64,000 bases of DNA from JALZVT01 sp039029135 (lineage in GTDB: Bacteria; Pseudomonadota; Gammaproteobacteria; Pseudomonadales; Azotimanducaceae): positions 124,001-188,000 of the forward strand of contig JBCCGT010000001.1 of assembly GCA_039029135.1 (NCBI GenBank), written 5' to 3'. The notes under the pieces were generated by a model, which saw nothing but the letters and a program-made list of their open reading frames with translations, was not told the origin of the DNA and made no database searches. This document shows positions 8,970 to 17,487 of this stretch, piece by piece. The translations under genes and the position numbers were made by a program. Each line of letters opens with the position of its first letter. Positions within the stretch are counted from its first letter, which is position 1.

Positions 8970-9751
8970 AAGGTATGGATACCGAAGTATCATGGTGGGA
9001 ATACGCAAGAACTTACGACCAACTATGCGAAGTGAATCACCACTACCAGAAGCTCATTGAGCACTATCGGGAGTGGCTCGTAGCACACTCAAAACTACAC
9101 AACACTGCATCAATCTGCGATATCGGCGCAGGAACTGGCAACTTCGTCCTAACTACTGCGGATGTTTTACCAAGCTCCGAACTGCATCATTTCGACTGGA
9201 ACTCCGAAATGACTAGCATCGCAGAAAGAAAATACGAGAAAAGAGGTCTAAACGTCGAGATACACAAAGAATCGGTGGAGAGACTGCCCTCACTGGGGAA
9301 CAGCTTTGACCTAATCATAATGATCAACGCACTGTACAGCTTCAAGAACCCGAAAAAAGTTTTGGAGGATTGTAGGCACAAGCTGAAACCAGGGGGATAC
9401 ATATACGTAGTCGATACAGGGCGCCCGATTCAAACGCATAGATTCAGCGCAGACATACTATCCAAAGTATACAAGTCGCGAGGTTTGCTCGGTACTTTAT
9501 CGCTGTACCGCCAACTTCTTCCCGCAGTAAAGGCGAATCGCCAGATTGAGAAGACGGCCTCCAACGGTGAGTATTGGAGACATTCCACGAAGGAGTTCGA
9601 AGAAGCGTTCAATGAAGCCGGTTTCACAATCGCACACTCTGAAACTTGCTATCGCGGCATCGCGGATCGAGTCATCGGACAGCGCGAGTTCGATGAACCA
9701 ATGCTAACAACTTGGGAAGCACGACTAGATCAATCACTAGCGCCGAACTGA
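8966..9751 (+). CDS. Class I SAM-dependent methyltransferase
   Basis: A 261-residue methyltransferase with SAM motif I ICDIGAGTGNFVL (about residues 50-63), a post-I stretch FDWNSEM and the motif LKPGGYIYVVDTG near 140-152. The acceptor is unknown; the UbiE/Coq5-like shape suggests a small molecule. The open frame reaches back to 8912. I use the ATG at 8966, which has an AAGGAAAG site 8 bases upstream and overlaps the preceding stop (ATGA). Its last 80 bases overlap the 3' end of the convergent exporter gene, which is rare and constrains both C-termini. Confidence 0.85.
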   Translation: MKGMDTEVSWWEYARTYDQLCEVNHHYQKLIEHYREWLVAHSKLHNTASICDIGAGTGNFVLTTADVLPSSELHHFDWNSEMTSIAERKYEKRGLNVEIHKESVERLPSLGNSFDLIIMINALYSFKNPKKVLEDCRHKLKPGGYIYVVDTGRPIQTHRFSADILSKVYKSRGLLGTLSLYRQLLPAVKANRQIEKTASNGEYWRHSTKEFEEAFNEAGFTIAHSETCYRGIADRVIGQREFDEPMLTTWEARLDQSLAPN

Positions 9752-11828
9752 GCACCGAGAGCACTACCAAAGAGAAATCAGTCAACAGCTTCAACTCAAC
9801 GAAATAGAACACAGAAAAGCACAACACTATCGCAATCGTACTAGCAGCCATTGGAAAAGCGATTGTTGTCATCGCCAGCGACGCAGCATGAGCAGAGTCG
9901 CCGTCCTTATCGAGTACTGATTGAAACCTGGAGACGAAGTGGGCTGTGTCATCCACCACGATGCCAAAAACAATCGCCAGCACAATAGCGCTGCCCAACT
10001 CTAAGTCAATATCGAGAATTCCGAGCATACCAACACCAATAGCAACGGATATCAGATTGACGACAGAGGCGACGACGGATGTTCGCAATGATTTTGTGTA
10101 GATGCAAAAGAGCACAAAGACGACGAAAGCCATAATGAGCATTCCCACCAAGACGTCCCAAGCTATGCCGTGCCCAATCTCGAAGTAGACATCAGCACGT
10201 CCAGAGAACGAACCGACCTCAAGATTGTTTTCGGATGCCAATCGGAAAACATCGTCTCTAAACTCCAAATACTCGCTCGATTTCAAGTATCGAAATTGGC
10301 AAGTCAACACCAGCTCTCGATAATCTTCAGACACAACCGAGATATCCGAGCGTACAAATAGCTCATACGCCTGCACTAGCACTTGGGTCGAAGGCGCTTC
10401 TCTGGTTGACCCTGAAAGCATGGCGGCGACTTTCCTTAGTCTTGGATAGAACCAGTCGATTCGAACGCCTTCGTGCTCCCTCTCGACACGCTCGATAAAT
10501 CGCTGGATTTTCTCAAGATACTGGCGATCGAATATGCCATCTTGATTTCGGAGAACAATCGGGACGGACATTCTTCCAAAGCCGGCATCCACGTGCTCGA
10601 ATTCTGCGCGTACGGGATTTGAAAGCGGCAAGTAGTCGGATGGGCCATACTCTGCTTGCATAGAAGGGAGCCCCAGAAACAGGACTGTTACGGACAGAGC
10701 CGTTGCTCCGAGAAATGCTGACCTGGACGAAAGAAACCGGTACCTTGCTTGCATCCGCACTCTCCCGAGAGAGCCTGACATAGAAAGGCGTTTCGCAGTC
10801 GGATATACCAGCGTTGCGTAATAGAGCGAAAGAACGACTATCATGCCACTGCCGACAACAGCCAGTATCCGGAGATCCGGCACTGAAGATACATAGGTAG
10901 ATAGGAATCCAGCTGCAGTCGTGAGACCAGCAAAGACTATCGCACTGGCCGGACTGGCAAGTCTGAGATTGGGCTGAACATAGCCATACACGTGAACAGC
11001 CATCGACGCAGACAGTGGAAAGACTAAAAAAAGAAGGAAGGAGGTAATCGGAGAAAGGCTTAGGTTCGCCACTTGCATAAAGGCAAGCGCAAAAGACACG
11101 GAAACCAAAGCGCCAAACGCGCTATGCACGGCAAGGAAAACTGATCCTGTTACCAACCAAATTACTAGCGCACCGATTATCGGCATGACAATAGCAAGAG
11201 AGGAATCACTTTGAGTAACACTCACCACCTCCTCACTGATTATCATCTCACCAACCAACCGCCCTGATGTGTTTGCAGCCGATTCGCTTGACTCAAGTGA
11301 TGTCAGTAGCTCGTCGTAAACCGCAGATACAGCTGACTCCTTATCTGAATCACGAATACGAAACAGCGTCGCGATCGCAGGCGAACTCCGAGAAACAAAG
11401 GCAGATAGCTCCGGTAGGCCGCGCAAAAGGCTGCACCAAGATCGTTCCGGATGTTCTCGCACGTACTCGACAAATGTGACCGTCCATATTTCATCATCGA
11501 GCTCTCTTATGACGGTCGATGCAGGAAGAGTGAGTCCCCGAACAGATTCGACACCGTTAATCGCCTGCAGCCGTCTTTCGAAAACAAAAACCTGTCTCAA
11601 CCCCTCGGCACTGCATGGGAGCCCCTCCCAGACAACCATCTGAAAATTGTCTTCGTCAAAAATTCGACCAAATTCATCGATCCTGATAGAAAACTCACTG
11701 CCGGAAGGGATAAGAGAATCTGATATGTCAGCGGAGATCTGTATTCGCGAAGCAACAGGTAACGCGAGAGCGAACATCAAAATCCAAATCCAGAACACGA
11801 ATCGAGCGGGATATTCCTTGTTGACCAA
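9672..11828 (-). CDS. RND/MMPL-family exporter
   Basis: An inner-membrane protein of about 718 residues with the RND repeat layout. It has one N-terminal helix, a periplasmic loop of about 180 residues, a bundle of helices, a second periplasmic loop, and a final bundle containing the motif GIVVDDTAHFVSRFQ typical of MMPL/SSD-type transporters. Relatives export lipids or hydrophobic products. It is the only - strand gene in this run. Two TTG starts are possible, at 11852 and 11828. I prefer 11828 because GAGG lies 10 bases upstream and the longer form would overlap the divergent kinase start. Its 3' end overlaps the methyltransferase gene by 80 bases. Low GC like its neighbours. Confidence 0.85.
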   Translation of the reverse strand: MVNKEYPARFVFWIWILMFALALPVASRIQISADISDSLIPSGSEFSIRIDEFGRIFDEDNFQMVVWEGLPCSAEGLRQVFVFERRLQAINGVESVRGLTLPASTVIRELDDEIWTVTFVEYVREHPERSWCSLLRGLPELSAFVSRSSPAIATLFRIRDSDKESAVSAVYDELLTSLESSESAANTSGRLVGEMIISEEVVSVTQSDSSLAIVMPIIGALVIWLVTGSVFLAVHSAFGALVSVSFALAFMQVANLSLSPITSFLLFLVFPLSASMAVHVYGYVQPNLRLASPASAIVFAGLTTAAGFLSTYVSSVPDLRILAVVGSGMIVVLSLYYATLVYPTAKRLSMSGSLGRVRMQARYRFLSSRSAFLGATALSVTVLFLGLPSMQAEYGPSDYLPLSNPVRAEFEHVDAGFGRMSVPIVLRNQDGIFDRQYLEKIQRFIERVEREHEGVRIDWFYPRLRKVAAMLSGSTREAPSTQVLVQAYELFVRSDISVVSEDYRELVLTCQFRYLKSSEYLEFRDDVFRLASENNLEVGSFSGRADVYFEIGHGIAWDVLVGMLIMAFVVFVLFCIYTKSLRTSVVASVVNLISVAIGVGMLGILDIDLELGSAIVLAIVFGIVVDDTAHFVSRFQSVLDKDGDSAHAASLAMTTIAFPMAASTIAIVLCFSVFYFVELKLLTDFSLVVLSVLSSALVIDLVVLPKLLALVHRTRAVR

Positions 11829-11843
11829 TTGGCATGAACCTCG

Positions 11844-13148
11844 ATGAGACAAGAAGGCGCTGAGTTAGACCAAAATATCGCGCTTGGATGGGCGAATCAG
11901 ATCGAACTCTCGTTCCAGAGTATGCTTCCAGTGCTGTCAGTTAGGAACTGGTTCTTACTCGCCACAGCTCATGTGGCAGCTGCGGCATGCGAATTGTTCG
12001 CACTTCAAGAGAGCTGGTCCATTGTTCCTCGAGGTGCAATCTGCTTTTTCGGCCTTCCACTGTTCGTGCGAAGCGTTCGAAACAAGATGCAGGACTCGAC
12101 CCAAAGGGCGTATTTCATAGTATTTTGCACCCTCTTGCTGCCCTCTCTTTTCGGAGCATTAGCTCTGTATGCCGTAACGCTCTCAGATACAACTCTTGGC
12201 TACTGGTTTAGCCAGTACTTCATATCAATTTTCCTATATTTCGCGTTTTTCCGAGACCAACGGTATCCGTTGTTCGCCTCGTCAATCGTGCTTGTGATCT
12301 GCTTACTGGTTCTGTTCAGCACGACGCATGGAAGCGGGCTGGATCTGCTGTTCTATTCCTTTTGGATGCTGGCTGCGCTGCTGACCGTTTTTTGGTTCGG
12401 CATCTTGACGCACCAGCGATTGACCTTTATTGGGCAGCAGAAACTGAGGGCTGCTAGCGCGGTAGGTGGAAAGGTTGCTCATGAGCTGAGAACACCATTA
12501 ATGACCATTCGAATGCTCGCGCAACGAATCGGAAGCACAAATTCGAAGTGCAGTGCAGATGAAACGATTGATTCGTTGGCCAGAAGGATTGAGTCCGAAG
12601 TCGATCATGCAAATACTATGATCAACATACTACTAATGACAACTCGACCGTTTGATCAGCTCGGACCGAGCAACGATTCCTGTGACGTAAGAGAAGTAAT
12701 CCAGCGTGCCGTACAAAACTATCCCTACAGGAATCCCATCGAGCGCGGAGCAGTAACAGTTATATCCGGAGAGACCTTTAGACTCGCCGCGCAAGAGACA
12801 GTGCTTACTCATGTTTTGTACAATCTAATCGGAAACGCTTTGGACTTCGCGAAAGACTATGCTGAGTTCGAAGTGATACTCTCTCTGCGAACATCTCGGT
12901 TTCGAAATCAAATTCGAGTCAGCGACAACGGAGCTCCCATAGAGTCGTCGGTGAAAAGACAAATGTTCGATGAGTTTTATACGACCAAAGGTATCGACGG
13001 AACCGGAATAGGGCTAGCCTTTTGCAAAAGCGCCGTCGAACAAATGGGTGGTGGAATCCTGTTCCATCAATCAAGGCGAGGAAAGGCTTTCATCATTAGC
13101 TTTCCCAGCCGCGCAAATGGTGCGCACACATCAGCAAGAGCACAGTGA
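11844..13148 (+). CDS. Membrane sensor histidine kinase
   Basis: A 434-residue kinase. About six hydrophobic segments fill residues 30-190. They are followed by the phosphoacceptor motif KVAHELRTPL (His213) and the ATPase motifs NLIGNALDFAK, VSDNGAPI and GTGIGLAFCKSAVEQMGGG. No receiver or PAS domain is present and no response regulator is adjacent. The multi-helix sensor followed by AHELRTPL recalls CqsS-type autoinducer sensors, but that comparison is from memory. The stop is joined to the mvaD start (TGATG), so the kinase is coupled to the mevalonate operon. The start ATG has no clear ribosome site, so an internal start such as Met27 is possible. Confidence 0.87.
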   Translation: MRQEGAELDQNIALGWANQIELSFQSMLPVLSVRNWFLLATAHVAAAACELFALQESWSIVPRGAICFFGLPLFVRSVRNKMQDSTQRAYFIVFCTLLLPSLFGALALYAVTLSDTTLGYWFSQYFISIFLYFAFFRDQRYPLFASSIVLVICLLVLFSTTHGSGLDLLFYSFWMLAALLTVFWFGILTHQRLTFIGQQKLRAASAVGGKVAHELRTPLMTIRMLAQRIGSTNSKCSADETIDSLARRIESEVDHANTMINILLMTTRPFDQLGPSNDSCDVREVIQRAVQNYPYRNPIERGAVTVISGETFRLAAQETVLTHVLYNLIGNALDFAKDYAEFEVILSLRTSRFRNQIRVSDNGAPIESSVKRQMFDEFYTTKGIDGTGIGLAFCKSAVEQMGGGILFHQSRRGKAFIISFPSRANGAHTSARAQ

Positions 13149-14104
13149 TGGATCACGAAGAAGTAGAATCAATCGCGTGCTCGAACATCGCGCTGACAAA
13201 ATACTGGGGCAAGTCTCATCTTGGGATCAATGCTCCGGCGACACCCTCACTTTCGCTGACATTGGAAGGCCTTAACTCTCTTACCACAGTCAAGCAGCAC
13301 TCGATCGATCAGTTTCAACTCAACGGGGAGTCGATACGGAGCAGCGGTATCTCTGATATCAGGTTCGCAATCGAGGCCATCGACTCAAGTCTCAATTTCC
13401 CACCTATTTGCGTGAGTTCAGCAAACAACTTCCCCACGTCCGCCGGTCTAGCCTCCTCCGCCTCAGGTTTCGCAGCACTGGTTACCGCCTTAAACCACGC
13501 CTTCAACTGGAATCTCTCGCCCACCGAACTGAGCGGGCTAGCCCGCCGCGGATCTGCGTCGGCGGCACGCTCCATGTTTGGTGGCTTCGTCAGCCTAACA
13601 GGCCCCGACTACCTCGCCAGGCAGATAGCTCCACCTGAACACTGGAATTTGCAAGTTGTCATTGCCATAACGTCAAGAGACGCAAAGAAGATCTCATCGA
13701 CTGAAGGCATGCAGTTATCCGCTAAAACATCACCGTACTACGCCAATTGGGTGGAGTCCGCACAAGATGACTTCGACCAGGCAGTTCAGGCAGTGGAGCG
13801 AAAGGACTTCCAGTCTCTGGCAGAAGCAAGCGAGCGCAGCTGCTTGAAGATGCACGCGGTCATGCAGACGACTCAACCGGCGCTGATCTACTGGAACGCT
13901 GCAACGATGTCCGCGATGCACACCATTGCAAAGATGCGAGATTCAGGCACGCCGGTATTCTTCACGATAGACGCCGGCCCTCAAGTCAAAGCGGTGTGCG
14001 AGCCGTCCGCAGTGGCCTCGGTCGAGGCCGAACTAAAGAGCATTCCAGGTGTGCTGGAAACCCGCACTGTCGGCCTGGGACAGGGTGCAAGGATAGTTGA
14101 TTGA
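13148..14104 (+). CDS. mvaD: Diphosphomevalonate decarboxylase
   Basis: A GHMP-family enzyme that converts mevalonate diphosphate to isopentenyl diphosphate, phosphate and CO2 using ATP, the last step of the classical mevalonate pathway. The 318 residues contain the family signature NIALTKYWGK near the N-terminus, the phosphate loop FPTSAGLASSASGFAAL and the catalytic-Asp motif TIDAGPQVKAVC. A GTG at 13145 also opens the frame, but the ATG at 13148 overlapping the kinase stop is simpler. It overlaps the next gene by 4 bases (TTGA). The GC content begins to rise within this gene. Confidence 0.94.
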   Translation: MDHEEVESIACSNIALTKYWGKSHLGINAPATPSLSLTLEGLNSLTTVKQHSIDQFQLNGESIRSSGISDIRFAIEAIDSSLNFPPICVSSANNFPTSAGLASSASGFAALVTALNHAFNWNLSPTELSGLARRGSASAARSMFGGFVSLTGPDYLARQIAPPEHWNLQVVIAITSRDAKKISSTEGMQLSAKTSPYYANWVESAQDDFDQAVQAVERKDFQSLAEASERSCLKMHAVMQTTQPALIYWNAATMSAMHTIAKMRDSGTPVFFTIDAGPQVKAVCEPSAVASVEAELKSIPGVLETRTVGLGQGARIVD

Positions 14105-15087
14105 CCGCCAATGACTCTCCGCCATCCGCGCTGACGGCGGTAGCCCCTGGCAAGTTAGTGCTCTGCGGGGAGTACGCCGTACTGGTCGGTGCTCCCGCGC
14201 TCGTCATGGCAGTTGATCGCTGCGTTCGCGCAGAGCTCACACCACGCGACACCGAGTCTCAGACCTGGCGCTTCGATGCCATCGGGTTTGCGGGGTCAAG
14301 CACTCACCCAGCCGAAGAACTCGCCGACCCGTCGACGTTCAATGACAGCGATCCCGCCCGGCTATGGGCTCACGCCTTGGCGACAGTCGGCCAAGATCCC
14401 TCCATGGCACACGCGTGCCTGCTGGATACCAGCGCGATGTATGCCAAGTCGGGCCGAAAGCTGGGTTTGGGCTCGTCTGCGGCCTCGACGGTCGCATGCT
14501 GTGGTCTCTTGGCGGCGCGGTCCGGGCGGCAACTGACTTTTGACCTGGCGAAAGCGGCGCACAGCGCAAGCCAGGGAGGCGTCGGCAGCGGGTTGGACAT
14601 CGCCGCCTCTATGCACGGTGGTCTGATCCGCTTCGCATCGGGACACACCGAGCCGCGAGCGTGGCCCAACAATCTCTACTATCGTTTCATTGACACCGGC
14701 GTAGCGGCCAGCACGCCACCGCTCGTTCGACGGTTCGATGCATGGCGCCAAGGCGGTATCCCGGCCCCGTTGCAGGCCTTGATCGATGCGGCCACAACAT
14801 TGGCAGACGAGGCACTAAACCTAGATAATCTCGCCCGCTACGCGGCGGCGCTGGAAGCGATGGACCGTTCGGCGGGCATTGGCATCTATTCGGCGGAACA
14901 TCGTGACTGCCAGAGCGCTGCTGAGGCCTGCGGAGTCGTCTACAAACCCTGCGGCGCCGGCGGCGGCGATCTCGGCATCGCCATTAGCGACGGGCCTGAC
15001 CAACTCGATCGCTTTGCGCGTGGCATCGCAAAGAACTACGCAACAATCGAATTGGGTATCGCACAGCATGGTCTCATCGTCCGCTAA
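14101..15087 (+). CDS. mvaK2: Phosphomevalonate kinase
   Basis: A 328-residue GHMP kinase with APGKLVLCGEYAVLVGAPAL at the N-terminus, the phosphate loop KLGLGSSAASTVA, the stretch GGVGSGLDIAAS and the C-terminal motif PCGAGGGDLGIAI. This pattern, together with mevalonate kinase and decarboxylase beside it, fits phosphomevalonate kinase, which makes mevalonate diphosphate. The TTG start overlaps the mvaD stop. The 3' end overlaps the fusion gene by about 20 bases if that gene starts at 15068. The substrate assignment rests mainly on operon context because GHMP kinases are similar. Confidence 0.88.
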   Translation: MTANDSPPSALTAVAPGKLVLCGEYAVLVGAPALVMAVDRCVRAELTPRDTESQTWRFDAIGFAGSSTHPAEELADPSTFNDSDPARLWAHALATVGQDPSMAHACLLDTSAMYAKSGRKLGLGSSAASTVACCGLLAARSGRQLTFDLAKAAHSASQGGVGSGLDIAASMHGGLIRFASGHTEPRAWPNNLYYRFIDTGVAASTPPLVRRFDAWRQGGIPAPLQALIDAATTLADEALNLDNLARYAAALEAMDRSAGIGIYSAEHRDCQSAAEACGVVYKPCGAGGGDLGIAISDGPDQLDRFARGIAKNYATIELGIAQHGLIVR

Positions 15088-17317
15088 TGAAGCGTCCTCT
15101 CGAATCCCCAACTTTTTCCGCATGTCGCTGCCAGAACGCATTATGGCGCTGCACCAGCGGCAGCTACTGACCGACCAAGATCTCGAACTCCTCCAAACAG
15201 GGGATCACACGCTGCGTCTCCCTGTCGCCGACAAGATGATCGAGAACGTGGTGGGGGTGATGGGCCTGCCGCTGGGCGTTGGCCTGAACTTCCTGATCAA
15301 CGGAAAAGACTACGTCGTGCCGCTGTGTGTCGAGGAGCCGTCGATCGTGGCGGGTTTGTCGGGGGCCGCACGAACCGCGCGCTTGGGCGGCGGCTATACC
15401 GCCACCACGACCGAGCCCATCCTTATCGGTCAGGTCCAGGCGGTGAACATCGACGATCCCGAGGGGGCGATGCAGGCCCTGCGGGACGCCGAAGACGACA
15501 TCGTCAACTTGGCGAACTCGCTTCACCCCAAGATGGTCGCGCGCGGCGGCGGGGCACGCAGCATCGAGGTGTTTCATCATGTCGCGCCTGAGGACGGCCG
15601 GGACATGGTGGTTTTGCACCTGCTCGTCGACACCCGCGATGCCATGGGCGCGAATCTGGTCAACGGGATGTGCGAGGGCATTGCGTCGATGGTGGAGTCG
15701 ATCACCGGCGGCAAGGTGTTCCTGCGCATTCTGTCGAATCTGACCGACCGCTCGTTAGTGCGGGCCAGCGTGCGCATTCCGGTGCAAAACCTGGCAGGCA
15801 AGGGCTATTCAGGCGAGCAGGTGCGCGACGGCATCGTGCTGGCCAACGACCTCGCGGTGGTCGACCCCTACCGGGCGGCAACCCACAACAAGGGCATCAT
15901 GAATGGGATCGATGCCGTCGCGCTTGCAACCGGCAACGACTGGCGGGCAATAGAGGCGGCGGCACACGCCTATGCGGCCCGCACCGGCCGCTATCAGGCG
16001 CTGACGCGCTGGTTCGTCGGCGACGAAGGTGAGCTGGTCGGCGAAATCGACATTCCGCTGAAGGTCGGCACGGTCGGCGGCTCGCTGGAGACCAATCCCA
16101 CGGTGCGAATCAACCATCGATTGCTGGGATCACCAAACGCAACCGAGCTGGCGGGGGTGATGGGCACCGTCGGCCTCGCGCAGAATTTCGCGGCACTGCG
16201 GGCGCTGTCGACTGATGGCATCCAGCAGAATCACATGACGCTGCACGCGCGCAGCGTCGCCAGCACAGCGGGCGTGCCAGAGAACCTGTTTGAGTCCGTG
16301 GTCGAGGCGCTGATCGAAAGCGGCGACATCAAGGTGTGGAAGGCCAGGGAACTGGTCGATCAAATGACCCGCGCCAACAGTCAGCGGCCCGAGGAAGCTC
16401 GGCGCGTCACTGCCTTCGGCAAGATCATCCTGCTCGGCGAACACGCCGTCGTCTATGGGCGTCCGGCGCTGGCGGTACCCATATCCCTGGCGGTCGAAGC
16501 GGCCGTGCAGCCGGGCACGGACGGCGTCCAGGTCCTGGTGCCGCGTTGGGGCGTAGAGCAGAAGATTCGGTCGGGCGCTGGCCAGGGTATCAGCGGCATC
16601 ATCTACGACACGCTGGCCGCGCTCGATCTGGAGCGCGAGAACATCACCATCGAAGTCTTCCCGAATCTGCCCAAGGCCGTCGGTCTCGGCGGCTCCGCAG
16701 CCCTCGCGGTGGCCGTCGTTCGCGCGCTGGACGAGCACTTCGGTCTGGCGCTGACGGAAGAGCGGATCAACGCGCTTGCGTTCGAATGCGAGAAGGCGGC
16801 CCACGGCACGCCTTCTGGCATCGACAATACGCTCGCAACCTACGGACGACCCCTGTGGTACCGAAACGACGGCACGCCGGAGTTCCGTGAGATCGCGCCT
16901 GGCGCGCCGCTGAATCTGGTCGTCGGCCTGACGGGCAAGGAAAGCCTCACCGCAGAGACCGTCGCCCGGGTGCGCCACGCTTGGCAGCGCCATCAAACGC
17001 GCTACGACGGCATCTTCGATCAGATTGGCGCCCTGACGACAGCAGGGGCAGAGGCATTTCAGGCGGGTCAACTCCAGGATCTGGGCGAGCTGATGAACCT
17101 CTGCCAGGGTTATCTGAATGCCCTCCAACTATCGACGCCGGAGCTGGAAGAGCTGATCCATATCGCGCGTTCTCGGGGCAGTCTGGGGGCCAAGCTCACG
17201 GGCGGCGGCGGCGGTGGCTCGATGATCGCGCTGTGCGAATCCGGCGAGCATGCCGAGGAGGTCTTGACGTCCATGGAAGGCGCTGGCTACAGCGGATTCT
17301 GCACGCGCGTCGACTAG
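15068..17317 (+). CDS. HMG-CoA reductase (class II) - mevalonate kinase fusion
   Basis: One 749-residue frame carries two pathway enzymes. Residues about 10-435 are a class II HMG-CoA reductase with VEEPSIVAG (catalytic Glu), DTRDAMGANLVNGM, THNKGIMNGI (Lys), GNDW (Asp) and LHARSVA (His). Residues about 445-749 are mevalonate kinase with FGKIILLGEHAVVYGRPALA, the loop VGLGGSAALAVAVV, the catalytic-Asp stretch HGTPSGIDNTLATYG and KLTGGGGGGS. No stop or frameshift lies between them. The frame stays open upstream to 14879, but that part lies over mvaK2 and lacks homology. ATG 15068 is preferred; ATG 15122 is possible. It performs HMG-CoA to mevalonate to phosphomevalonate. Confidence 0.93.
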   Translation: MVSSSANEASSRIPNFFRMSLPERIMALHQRQLLTDQDLELLQTGDHTLRLPVADKMIENVVGVMGLPLGVGLNFLINGKDYVVPLCVEEPSIVAGLSGAARTARLGGGYTATTTEPILIGQVQAVNIDDPEGAMQALRDAEDDIVNLANSLHPKMVARGGGARSIEVFHHVAPEDGRDMVVLHLLVDTRDAMGANLVNGMCEGIASMVESITGGKVFLRILSNLTDRSLVRASVRIPVQNLAGKGYSGEQVRDGIVLANDLAVVDPYRAATHNKGIMNGIDAVALATGNDWRAIEAAAHAYAARTGRYQALTRWFVGDEGELVGEIDIPLKVGTVGGSLETNPTVRINHRLLGSPNATELAGVMGTVGLAQNFAALRALSTDGIQQNHMTLHARSVASTAGVPENLFESVVEALIESGDIKVWKARELVDQMTRANSQRPEEARRVTAFGKIILLGEHAVVYGRPALAVPISLAVEAAVQPGTDGVQVLVPRWGVEQKIRSGAGQGISGIIYDTLAALDLERENITIEVFPNLPKAVGLGGSAALAVAVVRALDEHFGLALTEERINALAFECEKAAHGTPSGIDNTLATYGRPLWYRNDGTPEFREIAPGAPLNLVVGLTGKESLTAETVARVRHAWQRHQTRYDGIFDQIGALTTAGAEAFQAGQLQDLGELMNLCQGYLNALQLSTPELEELIHIARSRGSLGAKLTGGGGGGSMIALCESGEHAEEVLTSMEGAGYSGFCTRVD

Positions 17318-17375
17318 GCCGGGCGCGAAAAGCGTAAATTCTCCTGCCTATCCTTTCCCTGCTCGGCCAACGGCG

Positions 17376-17446
17376 TATGATCGTCTGAGGCTGAGCAGAC
17401 ATTAGGGCTACCCGCCCGTCGCGGGTGCCCGGGACCCCTTGGTCCC
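17376..17446 (+). promoter_or_regulatory. Possible promoter and two leader hairpins
   Basis: TATGAT at 17376-17381 could serve as a -10 box, though no good -35 is seen. Downstream lie two perfect short stems: CCCGC/GCGGG at 17411-17425, and GGGACC-CCTT-GGTCCC at 17431-17446. They fall between the mevalonate operon and the GTG start at 17488. There is no T-run, so a simple terminator is unlikely; a structured leader is a guess. Confidence 0.25.
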
Positions 17447-17487
17447 CTGCCCTGGCCTTCCACAACCCACCTGAAAGAGGGACCACA

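Noticed and set aside
14879..15067. N-terminal extension of the HMG-CoA reductase frame
   Set aside because: This stretch lies over mvaK2 in another frame and does not look like reductase sequence; ATG 15068 is more likely.
16130..17128. 332-residue - strand frame within the reductase-kinase gene
   Set aside because: It is antisense to clear mevalonate kinase sequence and has no recognisable motif.
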